Part shown: positions 30,728-40,394 of the stretch, one piece after another
Layout: each line of letters starts with the position of its first letter
Position numbering within the stretch: the stretch's first letter is position 1
Source of the DNA: Gammaproteobacteria bacterium
GTDB taxonomy: Bacteria > Pseudomonadota > Gammaproteobacteria > PS1 > Pseudothioglobaceae
Length of the DNA stretch: 64,000 nt
Direction: 5' to 3'
Assembly (NCBI GenBank): GCA_030739975.1
Contig: JASLYC010000084.1
Span: 1-64,000, forward strand
Notes under the pieces: model-generated
Told to the model about the DNA's origin: nothing
The model's input: the letters and a program-made list of their open reading frames with translations, nothing else
Database searches by the model: none
Program-made: the position numbers and the translations under genes

Positions 30728-33145
30728 ATGAGAGATAATGCAAGGGTTGTGGTTATTGGGGGCGGTGTTGTCGGCTGTTCAATTCTATTTCACCTCGCTA
30801 AGATGGGTTGGAAAGACGTCGTTTTACTTGAAAGGAATGAACTAACTTCTGGGTCAAGCTGGCATGCTGCCGGTTCATTTCATACAGTGAGTTCTGACCC
30901 TAATGTTTCAAAACTTCAAGATTACACAATCAGCCTTTATAAAGAAATTGAAGAAACCTCTGGCCATTCAATCAGTATGCACAAAACAGGAGGATATTAC
31001 TTAGCCTCAAATCAGAATTGGCATGACTACCTAAAGCGAGAACGCTCTAATGCAAGGTCACTAGGCTTGAATCAAGAGTTTGTGTCTCTAGAAGAAGTTG
31101 TCGATAAGCATCCATTGATCAACCCTGATCATTACGTTGCCGCTCTTTGGGACCCATCTGATGGCGATATTGATCCTTCAGGAGTTGTTTACGCATATGC
31201 AAAATCGGCTCGTGTACATGGGGCTAAGTTTTATACTCATACTCCAGTCATTGAAACCAACCAAAGGTCTGATGGTTCTTGGGATGTTGTTACTGAGAAA
31301 GGCAATATTCATGCAGAACATATTGTAAATGCTGGTGGCCTTTGGGCTCGTGAACTTGGCCGAATGTCTGGGATTCATTTGCCTGTAGTTCCTATGGAAC
31401 ACCACTATTTAATTACTGAAGAAATTGAACAAATTGCTAGTTTGGATGAAGGTCAACGTTTACCAAGTTGTATCGACTTTGAAGCGAATATTTATACTCG
31501 TCAAGAGAATACTGGTATGTTATTGGGAACGTATGAGCCTCAATCTACACCGTGGTCATTGGACGGCACTCCACAAACTTTTGGGCATGACCTGCTTGAG
31601 CCAGATTTGGATCGTATTGCTGATCGATTAGAGTTAGCTTTTGAACGTATTCCTGCGCTAGGAACAGTCGGTATTAAAAATATTATTAATGGGCCATTTG
31701 TTTTTTCCCCTGATGGAAATCCAATGGTTGGGCCTGTTCCAGGTATGAAGAATTACTGGACAGCTGTTGGTGTTATGGCGGGTTTTTGTCAAGCAGGTGG
31801 TGTCGGAAAAACATTAGCAGAATGGATGATTGAGGGTGAGCCCTCTGTGGATGTTTGGGCAATGGATATTGCGCGTTTTGGTGATTTTGCCACCCCTGAT
31901 TGGGGGGTTATTAAGTCTTCTGAAAACTATGAGCGTCGCTTTGTAATGACCTTTCCTAATGAAACACTGCCTAAAGGTAGGCTTCAGAAAACAACATCTA
32001 TTTATGATCGTTTAACCCAAATAGGTGCAGTCTGGCAAGATTCTTTTGGTCTTGAAAATGCACTTTGGTTTGCTAACTCACCGGAGGATGCTTATGAAGA
32101 ACCAACATTCCACAGATCAAGGTCGCATGATTACGTAGCCAAAGAGGTAAAAGCTGTTCGCGAATCAGTTGGTGCAATGGAGATTGCGAACTTTGCTAAC
32201 CATAAATTTACTGGCAAAGGTGCTAGAGCTTTCTTAGGGGGTATTCTTGCAGGGCACATTCCAAATCAGGGGCGAGTTAATTTATCCCCCATGCTATTAG
32301 AAAGTGGAAAATTATATGGTGATTTAACGGTGTCCTGTATTGATGAAGAAACTTACTATTTGTTTGGCTCAAGTGTCGCACAAAATATGCATCTTCGTTG
32401 GTTTGAAAAACAACTAGAAGGCATTGAGGATGTAGAATATAGAAACATGACAGATGACATTCATGGAATTTCAATATCGGGTCCAAATTCTAGAGAGCTA
32501 TTATCTAGGCTAACTCGAGAAGATGTCAGTTCTAAAGCTTTCAATTTTCGCGATATTAAAAACACATTTATAGGTAGCGTTCCAGCACTATGTATAAGAA
32601 TCTCATTTACGGGTGAGCTTGGTTATGAAATATATGTTGCGCCTCAATACCAATTAAAACTTTTTAAAGAGATTCAGGAGGCTGGAAAAGACCTTGGTTT
32701 AAAGTGGTTTGGCGGAAGAGCATTAATGTCAATGAGGCTAGAGAAAAGTTGGGGAGCCTGGACAATGGATTTTAGGCCTGACTTTACTCTAATAGAGTCA
32801 GGGCTTGATTTTTTTGTGGATTGGAGCAAAGACTTTATCGGTAAAAATGCGGCTTTAAAAGAAAAGAAAGATGGTGTAGGTAAACGTCTATCGGTTATAG
32901 AGATTGAAACTGAAACTGATGTTAGTGGTGATGAAGCTGTTATGTATGATGGTAAATGTGTCTCATACATAACATCTGGTGGCTATGGACACTCAGTTGG
33001 AAAATCTCTTGCAATGACTTACCTTCCAGTGGGACTAATAAAAGAGAGTGCTGAACTTGAGGTAGAAATATTGGGTGTATTTCATAAAGCAAATGTCGTC
33101 TTAAAGCCATTATATGACCCTAGTGGCTCTAGAATGCGTTCATAG
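30728..33145 (+). CDS. FAD-dependent oxidoreductase with C-terminal GcvT-like aminomethyltransferase domain (dimethylglycine/sarcosine dehydrogenase family)
   Basis: VVVIGGGVVGCSILFHLAKMG, SGSSWHAAGSFHT (covalent-flavin His context), C-terminal GcvT fold (FTGELGYEIYVAP). Confidence 0.9.
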   Translation: MRDNARVVVIGGGVVGCSILFHLAKMGWKDVVLLERNELTSGSSWHAAGSFHTVSSDPNVSKLQDYTISLYKEIEETSGHSISMHKTGGYYLASNQNWHDYLKRERSNARSLGLNQEFVSLEEVVDKHPLINPDHYVAALWDPSDGDIDPSGVVYAYAKSARVHGAKFYTHTPVIETNQRSDGSWDVVTEKGNIHAEHIVNAGGLWARELGRMSGIHLPVVPMEHHYLITEEIEQIASLDEGQRLPSCIDFEANIYTRQENTGMLLGTYEPQSTPWSLDGTPQTFGHDLLEPDLDRIADRLELAFERIPALGTVGIKNIINGPFVFSPDGNPMVGPVPGMKNYWTAVGVMAGFCQAGGVGKTLAEWMIEGEPSVDVWAMDIARFGDFATPDWGVIKSSENYERRFVMTFPNETLPKGRLQKTTSIYDRLTQIGAVWQDSFGLENALWFANSPEDAYEEPTFHRSRSHDYVAKEVKAVRESVGAMEIANFANHKFTGKGARAFLGGILAGHIPNQGRVNLSPMLLESGKLYGDLTVSCIDEETYYLFGSSVAQNMHLRWFEKQLEGIEDVEYRNMTDDIHGISISGPNSRELLSRLTREDVSSKAFNFRDIKNTFIGSVPALCIRISFTGELGYEIYVAPQYQLKLFKEIQEAGKDLGLKWFGGRALMSMRLEKSWGAWTMDFRPDFTLIESGLDFFVDWSKDFIGKNAALKEKKDGVGKRLSVIEIETETDVSGDEAVMYDGKCVSYITSGGYGHSVGKSLAMTYLPVGLIKESAELEVEILGVFHKANVVLKPLYDPSGSRMRS

Positions 33146-33160
33146 CGGGTTAGTTTTTTT

Positions 33161-34477
33161 ATGAGCTTTACTAGTAACACAAGATATAAAAATAAAATTG
33201 GCTCCCGTATAGAAGTTATAGAAGATATCTATTCGCTTAATAAGCATGCCCTTGGACCAGGCGCACTAGCGGAGTCAGAATGGTCTGCTGCTGGCTTGCC
33301 TGAGCCAGATATGGGGCAAATTCGAAAATATCGACTCAAAAGAGTTCGTGAAAAGCTAGTCGAATTTGACTGCGCAGGAATCCTACTTTATGACCCACTA
33401 AATATTCGTTATGCTACAGACAGTACTAATATGTCTTTGTGGACTTCTCATAACGCTGCCAGGTATGCTCTCGTTATGACCGAAGGACCAGTTATTATTT
33501 TTGAGTTCGATGCTCACGAATTTCTTTCAAATCATAACCCATTAATTACTGAAGTACGTCGTGCAATGACTTATCTTTACTTTACAGCGGGAGAAAAAAG
33601 TAAAGCTAAAGCTAGAATTTGGGCTTCTGAAATTGCTGATATAGTTAGAGAGCATGGCAATGGTAATAAACGCTTAGCATTAGATCATTGTGCTCTAGAA
33701 GGAGTTAAAGAGCTTAAGTATCTTGGTCTAGAACTCGCTAATGGCGAAGAAGTTATGGAGCTTGCGAGACTAATAAAGTCAGATGAAGAAATTATTGCTA
33801 TGAGGCGCTCTATTTTTGCATGTGAAAGATCAATCGAGTTGATGCGCAATTATTTTAAGCCTGGCATTACAGAGCAAGATCTTTGGAGTCGTTTTCAAAT
33901 GGAGGCTGTCTCTAGAGGGGCTGAGTGGATTGAAACCAGGCTTCTTGCCTCTGGACCAAGAGCAAATCCATGGTATCAAGAGTGCTCATCACGTCCAATA
34001 CAAAGCGGTGAGCTTATGGGTTTTGATACTGATTTAGTTGGTTCTTATGGTTATTGCACTGACATGTCTCGCACATGGTTATGTGGAGATGTCAAGCCAA
34101 CCAATGAACAAAAAGAAATCTATACCATGGGCTATAACCAAATACAAGCCAATATAGAATCATTACAGCCAGGACTAACCTTTAAAGAGCTAACACTTAA
34201 TGCTATGGAGTATCCCAAAAATGATTTTCGTCATTACTCAGTTCATTACCATGGAGTGGGGCTTTGTGATGAATTTCCTGCGATACCATTTAGTTGGGAG
34301 TTAAATGAGAACAGTTTTGATGGTGTTTTGAAGCCTGGGATGGTAATGTGTGTCGAGACATATGTTGGTCGCTATAGTGGTGGTCCAGGTGTTAAGCTTG
34401 AGGAACAAGTTTTAATAACTAATAATGGTTATGAGCTCTTGACGAACTATCCATTTGAATCAGACCTATTACTTTAA
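33161..34477 (+). CDS. M24-family protein resembling DMSP lyase DddP
   Basis: DPLNIRYATDSTNMSLW, GAEWIETRLLASGPRANPWYQEC, GFDTDLVGSYGYCTDMSRTW, YSVHYHGVGLCDEFP; recalled DddP metal ligands and catalytic Tyr/Asp positions appear present. Confidence 0.82.
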   Translation: MSFTSNTRYKNKIGSRIEVIEDIYSLNKHALGPGALAESEWSAAGLPEPDMGQIRKYRLKRVREKLVEFDCAGILLYDPLNIRYATDSTNMSLWTSHNAARYALVMTEGPVIIFEFDAHEFLSNHNPLITEVRRAMTYLYFTAGEKSKAKARIWASEIADIVREHGNGNKRLALDHCALEGVKELKYLGLELANGEEVMELARLIKSDEEIIAMRRSIFACERSIELMRNYFKPGITEQDLWSRFQMEAVSRGAEWIETRLLASGPRANPWYQECSSRPIQSGELMGFDTDLVGSYGYCTDMSRTWLCGDVKPTNEQKEIYTMGYNQIQANIESLQPGLTFKELTLNAMEYPKNDFRHYSVHYHGVGLCDEFPAIPFSWELNENSFDGVLKPGMVMCVETYVGRYSGGPGVKLEEQVLITNNGYELLTNYPFESDLLL

Positions 34478-34482
34478 TTAAC

Positions 34483-35559
34483 GTGATCAATATTCCAAAA
34501 AAAATGAGCGCAATTTTAACAACAGGGCACGGTGGTTTCGAGGTGCTTGAATTTCGCAATAATGTAAAAGTCCCGCAGCCAAATTCTGATGAAGTATTGA
34601 TTAAAGTTTTAGGGGCCGGTATCAATAATACAGACATAAATACGCGGACTGCCTGGTACTCCAAGTCAGTCAAAGGTGAGACCAATGCAAAAGACTCACA
34701 AGGAAAAGATGATGATGGAAGCTGGTCAGGCGACCCTATAGATTTCCCAATTATCCAGGGTGCTGATTGCTATGGTGAAATAGTTGCTGTAGGAGTTGAT
34801 GTCGATGCAGAGCGAATTGGTGAGCGAGTTTTAGTTAGAACAATGCAACAACACCCTGTAGGCTCTAGGCCTTATGAGTGTTGGACAGTAGGATCAGAGT
34901 GTGACGGTGCTTTTGCAGAGTATATGGTCGCGTATAGTGACGAGAGTTTTAAGATTGAGAGTGATTGGACGGATGCCGAACTAGCATCCATTCCTTGTTC
35001 TTACTCAACAGCAGAAAATTTACTAGAAAGGTCAGATGTTAAAGAGGGTGAAGTTGTTCTGATAACTGGGGCTTCTGGTGGAGTTGGATCTGCCGCTATT
35101 CAGCTGGCAAAGAGACGAGGTGCTAGAGTAGTTGCTATAGCCAGCAAAGTAAAGGCAGATGCAGTTAAAGAAATAGGCGCTGACGAGGTCATTAATCGAG
35201 AAGATGAATTAAGAGGCACTATAGAAAATGAAAGCATTGATGTTGTTATCGATTTAGTTGCTGGAGAGGATTGGGGAGATTTGCTTGATGTTTTAATAAA
35301 AGGCGGCAGATATGCGGCTGCAGGTGCAATCGCAGGGCCAATAGTTGAACTTGATGTTAGAACCCTTTATTTAAAGGATTTGGTATTGATTGGTTGCACA
35401 TTTCAGGATCGTAAAGTATTTCAAAATTTAATTGGCTATATCGAAAGAAACGAAATTAAGCCTTTGGTTTCAAAGACCTACCCTCTTGAAAATATTGTTA
35501 ATGCTCAAAAAGACTTTTTATCAAAAAAATATGTAGGAAAGCTCGTGCTTATACCTTAA
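34483..35559 (+). CDS. MDR-family alcohol dehydrogenase / quinone oxidoreductase-like protein (GTG start)
   Basis: GAGINNTDINTR, VVLITGASGGVGSAAIQLAKRRGARVVAIAS. Confidence 0.88.
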   Translation: MINIPKKMSAILTTGHGGFEVLEFRNNVKVPQPNSDEVLIKVLGAGINNTDINTRTAWYSKSVKGETNAKDSQGKDDDGSWSGDPIDFPIIQGADCYGEIVAVGVDVDAERIGERVLVRTMQQHPVGSRPYECWTVGSECDGAFAEYMVAYSDESFKIESDWTDAELASIPCSYSTAENLLERSDVKEGEVVLITGASGGVGSAAIQLAKRRGARVVAIASKVKADAVKEIGADEVINREDELRGTIENESIDVVIDLVAGEDWGDLLDVLIKGGRYAAAGAIAGPIVELDVRTLYLKDLVLIGCTFQDRKVFQNLIGYIERNEIKPLVSKTYPLENIVNAQKDFLSKKYVGKLVLIP

Positions 35560-35620
35560 TGCAATCAATGATAGTTAAGCAAATTAATATTTTTCAAGCA
35601 GATATTATTAGTAGTCGAAT

Positions 35621-35761
35621 ATGTTGTCTTATAAAAGAATTGGAAGTGGGGCACCTTTAGTATTGATTCATGGTTATCTAGTTGGGTAATCTATGTGGAA
35701 ATCTCAGGAAGAATTATACAAGGCAAAAAAGAGTTTAAATAGGCCTATTTATTCCCATTTG
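35621..35761 (+). pseudogene. Degraded alpha/beta-hydrolase 5' remnant
   Basis: MLSYKRIGSGAPLVLIHGYLVG*SMWKSQEELYKAKKSLN: alpha/beta-hydrolase N-terminus (PLVLIHGYLxGS.MW), in-frame TAA, rest of gene missing. Confidence 0.7.
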
Positions 35762-36079
35762 AAATACCAATAAGAGGCATCCGCTATTAGTTTGTGATGA
35801 GTGCACACTTCCTGGCTCAAACGTAACAAAGTCACCCTTTCTAAATACTGTATTATCTGAATCAGTTAACTCTCCATCTAAAACTAAAAACTCTTCAAAA
35901 CCAGTATGCTCATGAGGGATAGATTGAGCGCCAGGTTCTAGCTTCAATATAAAACTCCCAAAACCTTTCTTTTTATCAAGGCTAACTATATGCCAACTCA
36001 TTTTTTCAATGATTGAGCCGTACCTGTCAAAGGGCTTAAATTCAACATCGAATGGATTAGTAATTCTTCTTTTATCCAT
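35735..36079 (-). CDS. Cupin-domain protein
   Basis: IPHEHTGFEEFLVLDGELTD...FEPGSVHSS cupin motifs. Confidence 0.85.
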   Translation of the reverse strand: MDKRRITNPFDVEFKPFDRYGSIIEKMSWHIVSLDKKKGFGSFILKLEPGAQSIPHEHTGFEEFLVLDGELTDSDNTVFRKGDFVTFEPGSVHSSQTNSGCLLLVFQMGINRPI

Positions 36080-36253
36080 AATAATTCTCTAAGTTTTTAT
36101 CCAAATAATTATAAGTAATTGTCTAACTAGTATTTAATAATATAATTCAACTCAACTCGAGCTTATTATTATTCTCACTGAATTGTCCTTTATTGATTGA
36201 AAAATAAAGGAGAAAGTGTACAATTATTGTTCTTTTTAAGCATTTAATAATAT

Positions 36254-37702
36254 ATGTCTAAATTATCTAGAAATTTCATTGCAGGTGAATGGTCACAAGG
36301 AGCCAGCACAATACCTAACATCAACCCTTCAGACACGAATGACTTGATTGGAGATTTTGCTCAAGCAGATATTTCACAACTAGAGGATGCTTTTAGTTGT
36401 GCACAAATTGCTCAAAAGGAGTGGGCTGAAACTGGATTAGAAAAACGTCAAGCTGTATTAATGAGTATTGGCGAAGAGATGATGGCTCGTAGTACAGAGT
36501 TAGGAGAATTACTGTCTCGAGAAGAGGGAAAGCCTAAGGCTGAAGGCAAGGGTGAAGTATATAGAGCTGGACAATTTTTCACTTACTATGCGGCTGAAGT
36601 GCTACGTCAAAGTGGTGATACAGCTGACTCCGTGAGGCCTGGTATTGAGGTTGATGTTCGAAGAGAGGCTATGGGAACTGTTGCTATTATATCTCCCTGG
36701 AATTTTCCTACTGCAACAGCAAGTTGGAAGATTGCGCCTGCTCTAGCTTTTGGAAATGCCGTTATATGGAAACCAGCAAACCTTACCCCGGCAAGTGCTG
36801 TAGCACTTACTGAAATTATATCCAAACAAGATATTCCTAAGGGGTTATTTAGCCTAGTCATGGGTCCTGGCTCTTCTATAGGCCAAGCTTTAGCAGAAAG
36901 CCCTAAAATACATGCTATAAGCTTTACTGGTTCGTACGATGTTGGTCGCACAATTGCCGCAGCGGCTGCAAAAAATTTAACTAAATTTCAATTAGAGCTT
37001 GGCTCTAAAAATCCTTTAGTTGTTATGGACGATGCAGATATAGATATTGCTGTTGCTGCTGCAACTGGTGGTGCATTTGGCAGTACAGGCCAAAAATGTA
37101 CCGCATCATCTAGGCTCATTGTTCATCAGGATATCCATGACGAGTTTGTTGATCGTATGAAGCTTTCTACATCTGCTCTTAAGGTCGGACATGCACTTGA
37201 AGAAGGCACTCAAATAGGTCCTGCAGTAAGTGAGAAGCAACTTAAATCAAACCTTGACTATATGAGCTTAGCCAGAAAAGAAGGGTGTGAGGTGGTTTGT
37301 GGTGGTGATGCTCTTGATCTTGGCACTCCTGGATATTATATGCAACCAGCATTATTGACTGGTGGTGACAACTCTATGAGGATTAATCGTGAAGAGTTAT
37401 TTGCACCAATTGCATGTGTAATAAAAGTTGCAGACTATGAAGAAGCTCTAATGCTAGCCAATGACACTGAGTTTGGACTGGTTTCTGGAATTATTACCCA
37501 ATCCCTATCAAGGGCAACTCATTTTCGTAGAAATTCAGAGACTGGATGCGTGATGGTCAATCTGCCTACAGCTGGAACCGACTACCACGTCCCATTTGGA
37601 GGCAGAAAGAATTCTAGCTTTGGCCCTAGAGAGCAAGGTAAATACGCAAAAGAACTTTATACACAGGTAAAGACTTCTTATATTTCATCTGGAACCCCAT
37701 AA
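36254..37702 (+). CDS. NAD(P)-dependent aldehyde dehydrogenase
   Basis: IISPWNFPTATASWKIAPA, FQLELGSKNPLVVMDDADID, FGSTGQKCTASSRL. Confidence 0.93.
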   Translation: MSKLSRNFIAGEWSQGASTIPNINPSDTNDLIGDFAQADISQLEDAFSCAQIAQKEWAETGLEKRQAVLMSIGEEMMARSTELGELLSREEGKPKAEGKGEVYRAGQFFTYYAAEVLRQSGDTADSVRPGIEVDVRREAMGTVAIISPWNFPTATASWKIAPALAFGNAVIWKPANLTPASAVALTEIISKQDIPKGLFSLVMGPGSSIGQALAESPKIHAISFTGSYDVGRTIAAAAAKNLTKFQLELGSKNPLVVMDDADIDIAVAAATGGAFGSTGQKCTASSRLIVHQDIHDEFVDRMKLSTSALKVGHALEEGTQIGPAVSEKQLKSNLDYMSLARKEGCEVVCGGDALDLGTPGYYMQPALLTGGDNSMRINREELFAPIACVIKVADYEEALMLANDTEFGLVSGIITQSLSRATHFRRNSETGCVMVNLPTAGTDYHVPFGGRKNSSFGPREQGKYAKELYTQVKTSYISSGTP

Positions 37703-38688
37703 TGAGCAATAGACCCCTTTTTATAGATGGGCTTCAATATAATAATTGGAGTGAGGAAATCTTTCAGCAAATACATCAAGGTGGGCTTAGCGCTATTCAT
37801 GTAACAATATGCTATAACGAAGACTTCCAAGAAACTGTTCAGAACATGATTGACTGGAACAGATATTTTCAGAAGTACCCCGATTTAATATTTTTAGGTC
37901 GTAATGCAGAAGACGTTCGTAGGGCTCAATTAGATGGTAGAACAGCTATATTCTTTGGTTTTCAAAACTGCTCACCTATTGAAGATAATATAGGGTTAGT
38001 TGAAATATTACACAGCCTTGGCGCAAGGTTTATGCAGCTTACTTACAATAATCAAAGTCTTTTAGGTACTGGTTGTTATGAGACAAATGATTCTGGAATA
38101 ACTAGAATGGGAAGGCAAGTCATTAAAGAGATGAACAGAGTGGGTCTTGTCGTTGATATGAGTCATTCTGCAGAACGCTCCACACTTGAAGCAATTGAAA
38201 TATCTGAACGGCCAATTGCAATTACTCACGCAAACCCTACTTTTTGGCACCCAGCTTTAAGAAATAAGTCTGACGATGTGATTAGATCTCTGGGAGCCAA
38301 TGGTGGGATGTTGGGATTCTCAATCTATCCTCACCATTTAAAGAATAAGTCTGACTGCACTTTACAAAGCTTCTGCGAAATGATTGCTGATACTGCCGAC
38401 ATGATAGGAATTGAGCATCTAGGAATTGGTAGTGATTTATGCCAGAATCAGCCAGATAGTGTTGTTGAATGGATGCGAAATGGAACCTGGTCCAATGAAG
38501 TTGATTTTGGTGAAGGGTCATCTTCTTTTTCTGGTTTTCCTGAACAGCCTCATTGGTTTAAAGACAACAGAGACTTTTCAAATATTGAAGCTGGACTAAA
38601 AGAAAAAGGCTTTAGTGATAAAGATATAAAGGCTGTATTAGGTCAAAATTGGTTGAATTTTTTCGATTCATCCTTTGAGCCACTATAA
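37702..38688 (+). CDS. Membrane dipeptidase-like, peptidase family M19
   Basis: GRTAIFFGFQN, RFMQLTYNNQSLLGTGCYE, GLVVDMSHSAERSTLEAIEISERPIAITHANP, GSDL; TAATG junction with ALDH. Confidence 0.9.
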   Translation: MSNRPLFIDGLQYNNWSEEIFQQIHQGGLSAIHVTICYNEDFQETVQNMIDWNRYFQKYPDLIFLGRNAEDVRRAQLDGRTAIFFGFQNCSPIEDNIGLVEILHSLGARFMQLTYNNQSLLGTGCYETNDSGITRMGRQVIKEMNRVGLVVDMSHSAERSTLEAIEISERPIAITHANPTFWHPALRNKSDDVIRSLGANGGMLGFSIYPHHLKNKSDCTLQSFCEMIADTADMIGIEHLGIGSDLCQNQPDSVVEWMRNGTWSNEVDFGEGSSSFSGFPEQPHWFKDNRDFSNIEAGLKEKGFSDKDIKAVLGQNWLNFFDSSFEPL

Positions 38689-38696
38689 AAAATTAA

Positions 38697-40394
38697 ATGA
38701 ACCGCGGAAAGTATTCAGAAGAACAATTGATGCGGCCACCTGAAATGGTTATGCGTCTTGATAGAATGGGATCATCCCATCAAACTAGACTTAGCTTTAT
38801 GCGCTCTTTGGTTAGGAGAATGTCAAACGAGAAGTGGCAATTTGAATGTCTTCGGCGTGACGTAGATAATGGCGGTTTTGGAGTTAGTGTTTATGCCGCT
38901 AAGACTCCCAATAGAACTTATTCTCTTATTGCTTTTACCCAAGACATACCACCAAACAAACGTACAGACCGCGTAATAGCTGAAGTTTGGGATGCTACAT
39001 TTAGTTTGTTTGACGGTATACCAACTCAAAGTGATATAGACTATTTAGCTCTAAACACCCCTAAGCAAGAAGGCGGCAGATTTCGTCCTAGTGAACTTGT
39101 TTTAGCAAGAGCGAACAAAAGTTTGAGGCTTTTTGAGCATGTTATATCTTCACTAGCAAAAGGCAATCAGCCAGACATAGGTTTGCTATCCTCAGTAGGA
39201 TACCTTATGCGAACAACTGCTGTATATGGTAGTGGTAAGTTTGGTTGTGCTGATAGAGATAAAATTGCAAACAGGGAAGAATGCAGGGGTGCATTTCAAA
39301 TTGAGCTTTTGGCTGTTTACCTGATAAGGTGGTTTACAGTAGATTTAGTAGAGTACTTAGCAAAAAAAAGAGGTGGCAATAAAGCTGCTAAGCTCAATTC
39401 ATCTATCAGTCAATTTCTAGGTATTGGCAATTCTACAGGGCTAGGAATGGCTCCATTTCTATTGAAACATCCTACTCTAATTCATCGCTGGGCTATGGCT
39501 AAAGAAACAGCGTTAGCAAGAGTAAGAGGAATTAAGGTGCCAAAAAAAGAAACTCTTGAAAGTTTTATTAAGTCGTTAGAACAAGTTAGTAAGCACCTTG
39601 CTGAATGGAGAGTTGGTGATGAAGTGCAGACAGAAAAAATTAGTTGTCTTAAGGGTGAAATTAGATCACTAATTAAATTGTCTAGTAATGACTCTATGTT
39701 AAAGGCACCCTATCCATGGAATCATATTTATAAGCATACTGAGGAGAATTTCTCTCTAGAGTGCCAAGAAATTATTGTGTCCCTTGTTATTGAGCCGCAT
39801 GGTTACTTGGTTGATGATCTAGCTGAATCCATGTTCTCCGAATCTATACCAAAAATTGATGTAAATATGAAGCTTGGTAATTTAAAAGAAATAATAAACA
39901 CTTACTATAATTGGGCAACTAGCATAGATTTTACAGAGCCTAATTCTCAGCACCATTTTTGGTATTACTCTGAAGACAAGTTAGAGCCGCGTTTTGGTTC
40001 TCGTGATGAGGAAGATGGCTCTGACCAAGAGATGCCATTAACCATAGGTAGGGACGTAAATGAGCTTAATAAAGTTTTACTGACAAATAGAGATACAGTG
40101 TTGGTGGGAGAGTTTGTACTATCTCAACCTCAATTTAGACACATAATACGACGCATTCAGAATACTTTTCATAATCCATATTCGGAAATACAGGATAACT
40201 TATTGGACGAGTCTATGATGCCATTAAATTTATTGCGCTTCAAGTTGGCTTTTTTTGGAGCATCTAAGTTTGACCCAAAATCAGAGCTTTGGACTAGGAT
40301 ATCAATGTACCAAGGCGCTCCAGTGCCAGAAAATTTATCTACTGCTGGATATGACAACTGGTATTTCCCAGTTATACCAAAAGAATCAATATAG
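38697..40394 (+). CDS. Uncharacterised 565-aa protein
   Basis: Long ORF in operon with neighbours; no fold or family I can name; conserved-looking blocks LRRMTTAVYGSGKFG-type (actual: LMRTTAVYGSGKFG), GNSTGLGMAPFL, HHFWYYSEDKLEPR, QPQFRHIIRRIQ. Confidence 0.9.
   Translation: MNRGKYSEEQLMRPPEMVMRLDRMGSSHQTRLSFMRSLVRRMSNEKWQFECLRRDVDNGGFGVSVYAAKTPNRTYSLIAFTQDIPPNKRTDRVIAEVWDATFSLFDGIPTQSDIDYLALNTPKQEGGRFRPSELVLARANKSLRLFEHVISSLAKGNQPDIGLLSSVGYLMRTTAVYGSGKFGCADRDKIANREECRGAFQIELLAVYLIRWFTVDLVEYLAKKRGGNKAAKLNSSISQFLGIGNSTGLGMAPFLLKHPTLIHRWAMAKETALARVRGIKVPKKETLESFIKSLEQVSKHLAEWRVGDEVQTEKISCLKGEIRSLIKLSSNDSMLKAPYPWNHIYKHTEENFSLECQEIIVSLVIEPHGYLVDDLAESMFSESIPKIDVNMKLGNLKEIINTYYNWATSIDFTEPNSQHHFWYYSEDKLEPRFGSRDEEDGSDQEMPLTIGRDVNELNKVLLTNRDTVLVGEFVLSQPQFRHIIRRIQNTFHNPYSEIQDNLLDESMMPLNLLRFKLAFFGASKFDPKSELWTRISMYQGAPVPENLSTAGYDNWYFPVIPKESI

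Noticed and set aside
34483-35559. AcuI acryloyl-CoA reductase partner for the DddP-like protein
   Set aside because: The MDR protein is a family member, but its sequence does not resemble the AcuI N-terminus I recall; left as generic MDR dehydrogenase
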